From positions 1 through 30,086 of the forward strand of contig CBFFRP010000507.1 in the NCBI GenBank assembly GCA_965644295.1: 30,086 nt of DNA, in the 5' to 3' direction. Within the stretch, counting starts at the first letter, position 1. Every line of letters begins with the position of its first letter. This DNA is from Paraphysomonas bandaiensis (Eukaryota > Chrysophyceae). Shown piece after piece: positions 18,781 through 27,091 of the stretch. Made by a program: the position numbers and the translations under genes. The notes under the pieces are model-generated. The model saw nothing but the letters and a program-made list of their open reading frames with translations. It did not search any database and was not told the origin of the DNA.

Positions 18781-20400
18781 AAGGTCATCCAAAGGATTGT
18801 CATCTCCTTGTTGATCCTCTTCAATATCAAGTTGATCTCTGGTAAGGATACGTACATCTCCAGGACGCTTAACATCACCTGGATTCCTTTTTAATTGCCC
18901 TGGGTTACCACCAAAACGGCGTTGAGGAGGCGTTGTTAGACTTGGCCTTGGCATTACCACCATACCCATTTTCGTGTTCATGACTTTCAAAGCATCAATG
19001 AGAATAGCCTTATCATGAGAAAATTTACATGATTTGTCTTTGCAACCTCCCTCTTGCATCATTTCTCTAAAACATGGAGCAGATTTCTGTGCTTCAACAG
19101 TTGCCAGCAAATCCTCTTCATGTTTTAGTACGCATAACTCATCATCAATAATTTCCTCCTCGTCACAATACTCATTTACGTCATCAACATGTTTGAGTTC
19201 CTTAACTTTCTTATTATCCTTATCACTCGAAAACTTAAATCGACTCTTAAACTGATTATACTTCTCATGTAATTCTCGAGTAATTTTCCAGATTTTAAAA
19301 AACTCAGACAAAAACAGTTGCACAGAAGTAAAGTTTTCTGTCCTCAAAAGTCTTCTGAAAGTATCACGCATGCAATAAGGAATCAAACTAAACCATTCAG
19401 CTAAAGAACCACCTCTCTTAGTTGTAATCAGAGGAATACTATCTCTCAGGTCATTCTGCTTGGCTGCTTCCTCTAGAAACTCATACCTCTGTAAGAACTT
19501 AGTTTCCAGAATACAAAGATCCTCGTCAACCTTACGAAAATTCTCCAACTTTTCCATTGAGACTTTATACGACTCACATGACGAAGCTAACATTTTGTTG
19601 AATTGCATCACATCAAATGGCCTAAAATGACGTCTTGCTGCCGCAATAAGATCCGTAATACTGGCATCATTACATTCAATCTGACTAGGATACACATTGG
19701 GTTTAATTTCCTTAAGAGTATGCCTAATCAACTCCTTAGCCCTTCCATCCAACAACGCATAAACTGATGGTATAGGTCTATTACGATTCATTTTCTCAAA
19801 CTCCGCAATTTTCTCCAAAAACACCAAGAAACCATCAAGAGTAATTACTGACAGCTTTATACCATACTTCTTTGGATCCTTTTCTGCTGCTACTGTAACC
19901 TCACTTGAACCGTTTCTCTCAATTTCCTGTAAAGCTTCTTGCAATGTAAGACGCTGATGTGTACCCACTGGCCGCTCATCTTCTGATTTAAGAGCCAATG
20001 TCGCATTCATAACACCTTCACGCACAGCATTCTCAATACGTGTCTGCAACAAATCAGGGTCTATATACTGCTGCTCACGCTGTTCAATTGCTGTAACTAC
20101 AGGCTCTAGTCCAACAACTTCATTACCATTTGATTTCGACTCTTCGAATGGTATTTCTGAGAACTGATCAGCTTGTACGATTTCTGAATTTGCTCTCGAT
20201 GACCTTCCAGACCTCCTCTGTCGAAGCTCCTCGAGACTCTGTTGAACATACTGATTGAACACCTGTTGCTCGTGATAACGTTGCTCATTACGTTGTTCAC
20301 GTTGCTCATTACGTTGTTCTATATTATCCAAACGCTGAAACAGTTGCTGGATATACAGTGGAATCCGCTCCTCCTCAGCTCCATCATCTGTTCCCTCCAT
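18778..20400 (-). CDS. gag: Gag of element C, with CCCH zinc finger
   Basis: ATG at 20400 (a TTG three codons upstream is also in frame), 60 bases after the LTR. The N-terminus (about 18-65) is Q/E/R-rich with repeats of EQRNEQR and looks like a coiled coil. The middle (about 175-385) is presumably the capsid; no knuckle is present there. Counted from the upstream TTG, C446, C456, C461 and H465 form CX9CX4CX3H (PCFREMMQEGGCKDKSCKFSH), a CCCH-type finger. A Pro/Arg-rich basic tail follows (RFGGNPGQLKRNPGDVKRPG), then an acidic end. The frame closes with TGA and pol continues in the same frame. Expected role: particle assembly and RNA binding. Confidence 0.88.
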   Translation of the reverse strand: MEGTDDGAEEERIPLYIQQLFQRLDNIEQRNEQREQRNEQRYHEQQVFNQYVQQSLEELRQRRSGRSSRANSEIVQADQFSEIPFEESKSNGNEVVGLEPVVTAIEQREQQYIDPDLLQTRIENAVREGVMNATLALKSEDERPVGTHQRLTLQEALQEIERNGSSEVTVAAEKDPKKYGIKLSVITLDGFLVFLEKIAEFEKMNRNRPIPSVYALLDGRAKELIRHTLKEIKPNVYPSQIECNDASITDLIAAARRHFRPFDVMQFNKMLASSCESYKVSMEKLENFRKVDEDLCILETKFLQRYEFLEEAAKQNDLRDSIPLITTKRGGSLAEWFSLIPYCMRDTFRRLLRTENFTSVQLFLSEFFKIWKITRELHEKYNQFKSRFKFSSDKDNKKVKELKHVDDVNEYCDEEEIIDDELCVLKHEEDLLATVEAQKSAPCFREMMQEGGCKDKSCKFSHDKAILIDALKVMNTKMGMVVMPRPSLTTPPQRRFGGNPGQLKRNPGDVKRPGDVRILTRDQLDIEEDQQGDDNPLDDL

Positions 20401-20458
20401 AACACTCAAAATGAATTAAACTCAACAATATTCAATGTTTACTGTTCTTCTACTCAGA

Positions 20459-20468
20459 GTAATATTAC
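20459..20468 (-). promoter_or_regulatory. putative primer-binding region of element C, palindrome GTAATATTAC
   Basis: Follows the LTR end ATCACA on the minus strand and continues TCTGAG. It is the same sequence as in the remnant at 2422-2431 and has no TGG start. Confidence 0.5.
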
Positions 20469-20924
20469 TGTGATGTTTCTGAGAACTAGAAACACGTGAA
20501 AGACAAAAAGCTCTTACTAAAAACGTTTTAACAGATTTAGAGTGCACGCCAGCGGGCTGCTACACTGTTAAGTCTACCAGCGGGTAGAACTCCTCCACAC
20601 AAACGCAAACCGCGAATGAGCTTAATTGAATCGTTATTAAAACGTTATATAGAAAAGAATGAGTAACACAGCTATACATCTCTACAGTGTAACACACACA
20701 TACACATACATCATGTTCAGCATTTCACTTCAACACACAACACACCCGATTAGAAGTATTTTATCCGGTATGCATGTACAGCTTCAACACTCTGAGAGTA
20801 GAAACTGAAAATAAAACTGAAAACTGAAAATACTAACACACTCTGTACGTGTTAGAGAGTACAACAGAAGAGTAACATATCATACTACTAATAACGCAGT
20901 ATAAGTAACCAGTACTGCGTGACA
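20469..20924 (-). repeat. 5' LTR of element C (456 bp)
   Basis: Apparently identical to the 3' LTR. It begins TGTCACGCAGTACTGG on the minus strand and abuts a truncated family D LTR at 20925. It contains no gene. Confidence 0.93.
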
Positions 20925-21638
20925 CTTCGGTCGATGTGAAACCTGCTGCAAATTTATATCAAAGTTATGTGGGCCCGTATTCCTGTATAGCAGTTGCAGT
21001 ATATACTTCCATATACATACATACATGTATTACCCATACTACCCTATAGGGGGGCAAGTACATGTGACCATCATAAGAGGGAAGTCGCTATTGTTCACTT
21101 GAGGTGCACGAGTGTTTATGCAAGGCTTATTGGGGTTCGATTGCAAATGTGGTGTGCGTACTATACGTACTATACGTACTGTATTTATGTATTTCCTGGA
21201 TTATGGGGTTTTCGGTCTCTGGTAGGGTATAGATACGTAGTATACGGTGTACTCTCGGCATATGCTGGTGAGTCACTCCCTATCAGGTTGCTGTGTATTT
21301 TTCAGTTTTGATTGAAGAGTTACGCAACCTGTGGTGGTGTGATGACACCACGTGTGTTGTACCATGTTAGGAGTGTGTGTGTGCATATATGCTTCTATGG
21401 TGTTTATCACTTGTTTTAAGTTAGACCAAAGCTTGGTGCTAGTGATCTTGGGTGCCGGCGGTATACCATTGCGCGGTGGCTCTTTGCGGGAGTCACTAAC
21501 TAAGTTTAGGTCTAGACTTAGAAAAGTGTTTTAATAATAATACCGTTATTACTGTTCTTTGTTGGTTCAGTGTAGGTGTTATTGTAGTTTTATTGTTTAC
21601 GAGCCAACACCCTGGTTATCAAACCGGGTGTTGTTATA
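20925..21638 (+). repeat. partial LTR of family D (3' LTR or solo LTR)
   Basis: Matches bases 24024-24739 of the element D 5' LTR with roughly 25 substitutions and a few small indels (a few percent), so it is a separate, older copy. The first 290 bases of the LTR are missing, cut exactly at the end of element C. It ends GGGTGTTGTTATA and is not followed by the primer palindrome, so it is not a 5' LTR. The short frames inside are LTR sequence, not genes. Confidence 0.9.
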
Positions 21639-21739
21639 TAGAAGAGAATGAACAAAAGAATAACAAAGAGAAGCTTAAACAAATGAAGGCTGTAGAACTA
21701 GATGATGATGATATAGATGATTTAATGAAAATGATATAA
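21639..21739 (+). pseudogene. C-terminal end of an unidentified AT-rich virus-like gene, cut by an LTR
   Basis: From 21641 a frame reads EENEQKNNKEKLKQMKAVEL, then DDDDIDDLMKMI and TAA at 21737-21739. It opens leftwards into the LTR, so its N-terminal part was lost. The acidic short tail, the AT-rich codons and its position directly before three genes of the same direction make it likely to be the end of a fourth gene of the same segment. No function can be given. Confidence 0.5.
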
Positions 21740-21751
21740 AATATATTGAAT

Positions 21752-21800
21752 AATAAAAATGGTTAAAAAAATAAAAATATATTATATATATATATAATAT
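21752..21800 (+). promoter_or_regulatory. shared promoter-like motif before the first virus-like gene
   Basis: AAAAATGGTTAAAA (GGTT at 21761, 40 bases before the ATG), then an AT run and the palindromic block ATATTATATATATATATAAT reaching the start codon context ATATATGAGTA. The same order recurs before the next two genes. Confidence 0.6.
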
Positions 21801-22043
21801 ATGAGTATGAAATATAGAGTTGTTCAAATTGATGGAGACAATAATTTAATCAAAGAATATAAAACATTGAAAGAAGTTGCAAAAGACTTAGATATAGAGT
21901 TACACTTAGTAAGAAAGAATAACAAGATAACTGAAGGACGAATGGAAAGTAAGAGACCTCATCACATATACAGAGACTTTTTTAATAATACTAAAATATA
22001 CAACATAAAGAAGGAAGTTAAAAAAATACAATCTAAAAATTAG
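21801..22043 (+). CDS. small protein of the virus-like segment, helix-turn-helix-like
   Basis: 80 residues, ATG at 21801 in the shared ATGAGTA context. Lys- and Asn-rich, as expected from AT-rich DNA. The part LIKEYKTLKEVAKDLDIELH followed by VRKNN has the spacing of a NUMOD1-like or other small helix-turn-helix segment, suggesting DNA binding, but this is weak. No membrane segment or signal peptide. It has its own promoter-like motif and ends with TAG; the next gene begins 63 bases later in the same direction. Unidentified otherwise. Confidence 0.6.
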   Translation: MSMKYRVVQIDGDNNLIKEYKTLKEVAKDLDIELHLVRKNNKITEGRMESKRPHHIYRDFFNNTKIYNIKKEVKKIQSKN

Positions 22044-22062
22044 ATGACAAAATATACAAAAT

Positions 22063-22106
22063 AAATAAAAAGGTTTAAAAATATATAATGTATATATATA
22101 TATTAT
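22063..22106 (+). promoter_or_regulatory. shared promoter-like motif before the second virus-like gene
   Basis: ATAAAAAGGTTTAAAA (GGTTT at 22072, 35 bases before the ATG), ATATATAATG, then TATATATATATATTAT joined to ATGAGTAAG. Confidence 0.6.
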
Positions 22107-22445
22107 ATGAGTAAGAATTTTGATACAAAGAAAATTGAAAAGAAGAATAAGAAAGGATTCGTATTACAATCAACGACACAATTTACACCAAAAAAGAATC
22201 AAAAGATAAGTATAGATGAAATAAACAAGTTCTACAAGGCAATAGCGAAGAAGTATAAGAAAAATAACTTTATAATTCGTGCTATGGGTATAGATGGTAT
22301 GAAGACGTTAAAATCACAGGATTTTATAGAAGACGATTTAAAATGGATGATGATTAATTATTATCGTTCATATGGTATTGAAGCTAAGACAGTTGAAGAA
22401 AAATTCAGTGATTATTTTTATTTTGAAATTACAATATTATATTAA
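22107..22445 (+). CDS. hypothetical protein of the virus-like segment
   Basis: 112 residues, ATG at 22107. It begins MSKN, as the polymerase gene does. The basic N-terminal 35 residues look disordered. Residues about 38-105 (ISIDEINKFYKAIAKKYKKN, FIIRAMGIDGMKTLKSQDF, DDLKWMMINYYRSYG) look like a small folded alpha/beta domain. I do not recognise the family. The gene is intact, flanked on both sides by AT-rich spacers with the same motif, and lies directly before the polymerase gene, so a role in replication or expression of the same element is possible but unproven. Confidence 0.6.
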   Translation: MSKNFDTKKIEKKNKKGFVLQSTTQFTPKKNQKISIDEINKFYKAIAKKYKKNNFIIRAMGIDGMKTLKSQDFIEDDLKWMMINYYRSYGIEAKTVEEKFSDYFYFEITILY

Positions 22446-22516
22446 AATATATAAAATATATAAAATATATAAAATAAATAAAATGGTTTAAAATATAAAA
22501 TGTACATGTATTATAT
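22446..22516 (+). promoter_or_regulatory. AT repeat and shared promoter-like motif before the polymerase gene
   Basis: Three to four repeats of an AAAATATAT unit (22444-22475) precede ATAAAATGGTTTAAAATAT (GGTTT at 22485, 32 bases before the ATG), then TGTACATGTATTATAT joined to ATGAGTAAG. The TACATGTA palindrome replaces the TATATATA of the other two sites. Confidence 0.6.
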
Positions 22517-23733
22517 ATGAGTAAGAACTATAAAGTATATTACTATTATTATGATATGAATGAAGCTGTATATATGACTGATGAAGATGACGAAGTAAGA
22601 AGATGTGATTTACAAGAGATATTTCACGAAAAGAGTCATCAGTTTAGTATGTTACAAGGATATGATAACACAGAGTCAGACTTGAAAAGGTTTAAAAAAG
22701 ATTTTAATATATTGTGTGATGCATTAAAGAAAGTTTCAATCAAAACAAAGAGTAGTAAGTATTTTTCAATCAAGTATAAGAAGTATTTCAATCATAATGA
22801 CGCCGTATTATACAATTGGAAGGCATACCACAAGGCAGAGACATTAAAGAAGTTTGAGAGAGTATCAAAGACAGAATTTTACATAATGGAGCGTTGTTAC
22901 AATTCAGGATTGATAACATTAAACTTAGATTACAAAGAAAAACCCGTGATGTGTTATAGTAGAGACTTTAGTAGTTATTATAGCAATCTCTTAATCAATA
23001 TAAAGATACCATATAGAGAAGGTAAAGTATATAATTTAGATAGTGTTGAATATGGAAAATTGAAATATGGAATATATAGAGTTGAAATAAACTATACAAA
23101 CAATCAATTCACAAACGTATTTAACTTTTCACAAGATAATCATTATACCTCAACATTATTAAACTCAGTGTATAAATATAAAGATTACTTCGGCTTAACA
23201 TTCAAATTACTGAAAGTAGATGATGAATATGACTATAACGCTTTAATATGGGACTATGATGACTTAATGGATGGTGATAAACTATTCGGTGAATGGTTGA
23301 AAGATATGTTAAGTGTCAAAGAGAAGTTACCAAAGAACAAGTTAGTAAAACATCTCATCTCAACAATAGGAGGAACACTGGCAAGCTTTAAGAACTTATA
23401 TTTTGATGACTTTGATGACTTAGACTTAACAAGAATAAACAGCACTGTTGATAGTGAATACAAACTAAGGAAGATTACAAACTCAGGAACATATAAATGT
23501 GTGAAAAGCGATGAAGCTTATAAGTATAACTTTGCAAGGATAAAGCCGTTTCTAGTGTCATTAGGAAGGAAGAAGATGTTTGAATTAGTAATGAAAAACA
23601 ACTTAATCGACAAATTAGTAGCAATTCACACAGACAGATTAACATTAATTGAGGACTTTAATTTTTCAATAAAGAATAAGTATTATCCAACTCCAGAAGA
23701 GAAATCAAGTGGAAAAATAATATTTTATAATGC
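22517..23733 (+). pseudogene. family-B DNA polymerase-like protein, C-terminus cut by element D
   Basis: ATG at 22517. About 405 residues belong to the gene; the following 18 codons to 23791 are LTR sequence. Residues 144-159 (VMCYSRDFSSYYSNLL) fit polymerase motif A, with D150 as the metal-binding Asp. Residues 275-287 (KLVKHLISTIGGT) fit motif B (K...G). Residues 339-377 contain FARIKPFLVSLGRKKMF and AIHTDRLTL, the latter fitting motif C (H-T-D in place of D-T-D), with D373. This arrangement matches short PolB proteins of polinton-like viruses, virophages, some giant viruses and linear plasmids. No exonuclease domain is evident in the first 140 residues. The gene was broken when the family D LTR inserted at 23734, removing the end of the palm/thumb. 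Confidence 0.65.
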
Positions 23734-24739
23734 TGTGACCACGTGGCATTTCCCATGCCCTATCTACGTGGCTATAGTATCACGCTATTGAGTCACATGC
23801 ATGGTTACATTGACTTTTAGGACCCTATGTTGGTTTAAGACCCTATATCAGGACCCTATATATTGCTTTAGGACCTTCATTGTGTTCAGGATACATATTA
23901 TGCAACACCATTTGGACATTGGTAATGTACCACAGTGTACCTACATATTGAGCCAACGTTCGGGTATGATGTCCAATTTTTATCTGCTGCTGATGATGTA
24001 CGACTATGATCTGCTGCTGGTGACTTCGGTCGATGTGAAACCTGCTGCAAATTTATATCAAAGTTATGTGGGCCCGTATTCCTGTGTAGCAGTTGCAGTA
24101 TATACTTCCATATACATACATACATGTATTACCCGTACTACCCTATAGGGGGGCAAATACATGTGACCATCACAGGAGAGAAGTCGCTATTATACACTTG
24201 AGGTGCACGAGTGTTCATGCAAGGCTTATTGGGGTTGGATTGCAATGTGGTATGCGTACTATACGTACTATATGTACCGTATTTATGTATTTCCTGGATT
24301 ATGGGGTTTTCAGTCTCTGGTAGGGTATAGATACGTAGTATACGGTGTACTCTCGGCATATGCTGGTGAGTCACTCCCTATCAGGTTGCTGTGTATTTTT
24401 CAGTTTTGATTGAAGAGTTACACAACCTGTGGTGGTGTGATGACACCACGTGTGTTGTACCATGTTAGGAGTGTGTGTGTGTGCATATATGCTTCTATGG
24501 TGTTTATCACTTGTTTTAAGTTAGACCAAAGCTTGGTGCTAGTGATCTTGGGTGCCAGCGGTATACCATTGCGCGGTGACTCTTCGCGGGAGTCACTAAC
24601 TGAGTTTAGGTCTAAACTTGGAAAAAAGTGTTTTAATAATAATACCGTTATTACTGTGCTTGTTGGTTCAGTGTAGGTGTTGTTGTAGTTTTATTGTTTA
24701 CGAGCCAACACCCTGGTTATCAAACCGGGTGTTGTTATA
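23734..24739 (+). repeat. 5' LTR of element D (1006 bp)
   Basis: Start TGTGACCACGTGGC is set by the point where AT-rich viral coding sequence stops. The end GGGTGTTGTTATA is set by the point where similarity to the LTR at 20925-21638 stops. It has TG at the start but TA at the end. Several AGGACCCTATA-like repeats lie at 23818-23880 and a G-box palindrome CCACGTGG at 23739. The frames inside are not genes. Confidence 0.88.
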
Positions 24740-24751
24740 GTAAATATTTAC
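24740..24751 (+). promoter_or_regulatory. putative primer-binding region of element D, palindrome GTAAATATTTAC
   Basis: A perfect 12-base palindrome right after the LTR, followed by TTTACTGC. It is the counterpart of the palindromes in B and C. Confidence 0.5.
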
Positions 24752-25279
24752 TTTACTGCTCGTACAGAAATTTCTGTCTTTGCGCTGTTGTTTCACACTC
24801 TTATAAGAAACTAACTGCGACACGCTTCTTTGGGCTTGATTCTTTGGGCTTGATTCTTTGGGCTTGTTGTCTGTTGCCTTCGGTTGCCTGTGGTTGTTGG
24901 TTGTCTGTTGCTCTCTGGGTGTGAGTTGTCAGTAGTTGTTCTCTAGGCTCTTTGTTCAGTGGTGATTGTTTGATACACAGTGTGGTGACTGAGGAAATTC
25001 GGTTCTTTTCGAAGTCAATCGACCGTGGATACCGCCTGTGTGTTAACTGTTGTCACTTGTACAAATCCGACGGGTTCAACGGGTTTGAGTGTTGAGTGTT
25101 GAGTGTTGAGTTTTTGGATTCTTACGCAGGGTTGTCTTTGGGATTTGTCTTGTGGTGTCTTGGTGTGTTGTTGAGTTCTGGGTCAGTGGTTCTAGGAGTT
25201 GCCAGGGTTGCTTGTCTCAGTGTGTTAGGGAAAAGTTTGGTGGATATAGTCTTTGAGGCGGAAGTCCTTCTCATTAACC
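24752..25279 (+). other. 5' leader of element D with short tandem repeats
   Basis: 528 bases without a convincing gene. They contain three tandem copies of a 14-base unit TTCTTTGGGCTTGA (24826-24867) and three to four copies of GAGTGTT (25087-25111). The leader is unusually long compared with those of B (97 bases) and C (60 bases) and is GT-rich. It may carry the packaging signal or an internal promoter; nothing in the sequence proves either. Confidence 0.6.
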
Positions 25280-27088
25280 ATGTCTACTCCGACTGGTAAA
25301 ACGAGGAGAGGCGGCAAGAAAACTCCTGGGAAAGATCAGGAAGCCGCTGGTAGTGGTGAAACCAAACAAGACGCTGCTGGAGGTGTGCAGGATGTTGTTC
25401 AGGAGTCTTCTGCTCCAAACATCAATCCAAACCAGGAGATTTTGGATACAGTTCGTGCCATGTCTCAGTCTTTTACAGAGGTGGCTACTGCAGTGTCTAA
25501 CCTCAGCAGCAGGATGCAAATATTGGAGAATAGAGTACAAAATGTTGAGGATGGTGAGAGCAGTCAGTCTCAGGCTTCTGTGGGCTCACATCAGCGGCAA
25601 AAGGTTACCAAGCGCACGTCGAAACACAAACGTCAGCCGAGGTATTCCACTCTGGAAAACATGGCTAAGTTTCGCATTATTCCTCAGGAGGAAGATAGCA
25701 ACAAGGAGGACGATGGTTCGAATCCCGATGTTGATGGTGATGGTGTTAATGATGTGCCTACCCTCATGGATAACATCTTTAAGGGCAAGAAAGCGGGCAA
25801 GTTATTCAGGGATTTGAAGAAAAGTTCTGAGGTGGCTAGTGCCAAAACAGTTACCATAACTAGAGAGGAAAGGAGGTGTCATGTTCGCATCAATGACTTT
25901 AAGTTGGGTAAAGTGGCGAAAGCGATCAAAGACATCTTAGAGTTTCAAGAGCAAGAAGAAACTGAGGTGCGAATTCAAAAGGTACTTTCAACCAGTTTGA
26001 AGGCACATCTGCGGAATGTGTACAGCATCACACATGCGCAGCTGGCACAAATGGATGTTTCGGATTTGCTTCTCATTGTGGCTCAGGAGACCAAGGTGTT
26101 CAATTGCGTGGCATTTTATAATGAACTCAGAGATTCCTTGAAACATATCCAGATCATGGACTGGAAGTATGTAAATGCTGTGACTTTTGAGGCATTCTAT
26201 CATCAGCAATTGAACTTGATGCAGTCGTTCCAAACAATGTTGTCTATCATGTTGGTCTCAAACAAAACATGGTGTCCTCGTATCGATGACAAAGAGTACG
26301 GATTGATAAGACTCTTTAAGACTTTGAATGACGGGACCTATGTTAAGTATGTGTTGGGGTGCATGTCGACAAATAAATTTGACTCTATGAGCGAATTTTT
26401 CAAAGAGTATTCGGCTGTACTCTTGGATCATTATCAAGTAACCATCGCGTACCGACAGTTACCTATGGAGTCGACTACGATGTTTCAACAGAAGCACGAG
26501 GACTATCTTAAGAGGAGAAAGGAACTATTCTCTCAACAGTCCAACAAACCTTCGTTGAACAGTCGTGTTGATTCTAAACCAAGGGTTTCGCAAGTGTCAC
26601 ATCTAGATACTTACGATGAGTCTGGAGGAAACTATAACGATGAGTGGGATGATAATGATGGGTATGTACCCAATGATGATGATTTGTGGGATGCTCCGAG
26701 TGAGACTTGGCGGTCCAGTAATCTGGAGGTACATGACGATAAACAAGTCGCTATGATGACAGATGTGAAACCAATGTCGGGTAATGACGCAGCACTTGAT
26801 GGGGAGCGTCGTGTTAACTCTGATAGGTCTCTGTCAGCCATGCATAGTAGGCCAACTGGTGCTCAGAATAGTAAGACCGATAAGTATGGGTGTCTTAGGA
26901 AAATCATGTATGGCAAGTGCGACAAAACAGACTGTCCATATAATCATAATGCGAAATGTCTGTTGGATTCTGCGTCCGAAATGCGGGACAAGATCGATGC
27001 GTATCTTAAGTCTGCGGGAAGCTCGGAGCAGAGGGACAAACAACCGACCATCTTGAGGAGGGATCACTTCGGTGATTCCCGCCCTTGA
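25280..27088 (+). CDS. gag: Gag of element D, with CCCH zinc finger
   Basis: ATG at 25280 (CCATGT context); a TTG nine codons upstream is in frame but less likely. 602 residues. Residues 1-50 are Gly/Lys/Gln-rich and disordered. Residues 52-92 have heptad spacing suggesting a coiled coil. The capsid-like helical region spans about 175-400. An acidic, Asp-rich stretch lies at 443-475. C538, C547, C552 and H556 (CLRKIMYGKCDKTDCPYNH) form a CX8CX4CX3H finger, the canonical CCCH spacing apart from one residue. The C-terminal end (PTILRRDHF) resembles that of B (PPKIMKRDP). It stops with TGA at 27086-27088 and the frame continues into pol. Confidence 0.88.
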   Translation: MSTPTGKTRRGGKKTPGKDQEAAGSGETKQDAAGGVQDVVQESSAPNINPNQEILDTVRAMSQSFTEVATAVSNLSSRMQILENRVQNVEDGESSQSQASVGSHQRQKVTKRTSKHKRQPRYSTLENMAKFRIIPQEEDSNKEDDGSNPDVDGDGVNDVPTLMDNIFKGKKAGKLFRDLKKSSEVASAKTVTITREERRCHVRINDFKLGKVAKAIKDILEFQEQEETEVRIQKVLSTSLKAHLRNVYSITHAQLAQMDVSDLLLIVAQETKVFNCVAFYNELRDSLKHIQIMDWKYVNAVTFEAFYHQQLNLMQSFQTMLSIMLVSNKTWCPRIDDKEYGLIRLFKTLNDGTYVKYVLGCMSTNKFDSMSEFFKEYSAVLLDHYQVTIAYRQLPMESTTMFQQKHEDYLKRRKELFSQQSNKPSLNSRVDSKPRVSQVSHLDTYDESGGNYNDEWDDNDGYVPNDDDLWDAPSETWRSSNLEVHDDKQVAMMTDVKPMSGNDAALDGERRVNSDRSLSAMHSRPTGAQNSKTDKYGCLRKIMYGKCDKTDCPYNHNAKCLLDSASEMRDKIDAYLKSAGSSEQRDKQPTILRRDHFGDSRP

Positions 27089-27091
27089 TGG
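27086..27091 (+). promoter_or_regulatory. in-frame gag-pol TGA (CCT-TGA-TGG)
   Basis: Gag and pol share one frame separated only by this TGA; 83 open codons separate it from the protease Asp. The +4 base is T. A GGAGGA...TCCTCC pairing further downstream (27115 and about 27197) is the only helix I noticed and is too distant to count as support. Confidence 0.55.

Larger units (their letters stand above)
14128..20924 (-). mobile_element. element C: complete Ty3/gypsy-type LTR retrotransposon, minus strand
   Basis: A 6.8-kb unit with 456-bp LTRs at both ends that look identical. Read from right to left: 5' LTR, palindromic primer region, gag, in-frame TGA, pol, polypurine tract, 3' LTR. Gag and pol are intact. 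LTR ends are TGTCAC...ATCACA, a proper TG...CA. The flanks do not share a target-site duplication (CTCTA on the left, CTTCG on the right) and are of different origin: a host gene on the left, a family D LTR on the right. Confidence 0.93.

Noticed and set aside
21160-21185. Short GTACTATAC repeats in the D LTR as a possible CRISPR-like or origin array
   Set aside because: Only two to three degenerate units without spacers, inside an LTR.
20994-21534. Frames of 60-105 codons in the partial D LTR and their twins at 24093-24676
   Set aside because: Copies of the same LTR sequence with indels changing the frames; not conserved as protein.
23734-23791. Last 18 codons of the polymerase-like frame (VTTWHFPCP...)
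   Set aside because: They are translated LTR sequence; the real gene stops at the insertion point 23733.
20925-24739. LTR-virus-LTR as one composite mobile unit
   Set aside because: The left LTR is not followed by the primer palindrome and the right one is not preceded by a polypurine tract; the right LTR is the 5' LTR of element D, which carries its own gag and pol.
25988-26233. Antisense frames inside gag and pol genes of B, C and D
   Set aside because: Shadows of strong coding frames without their own features.
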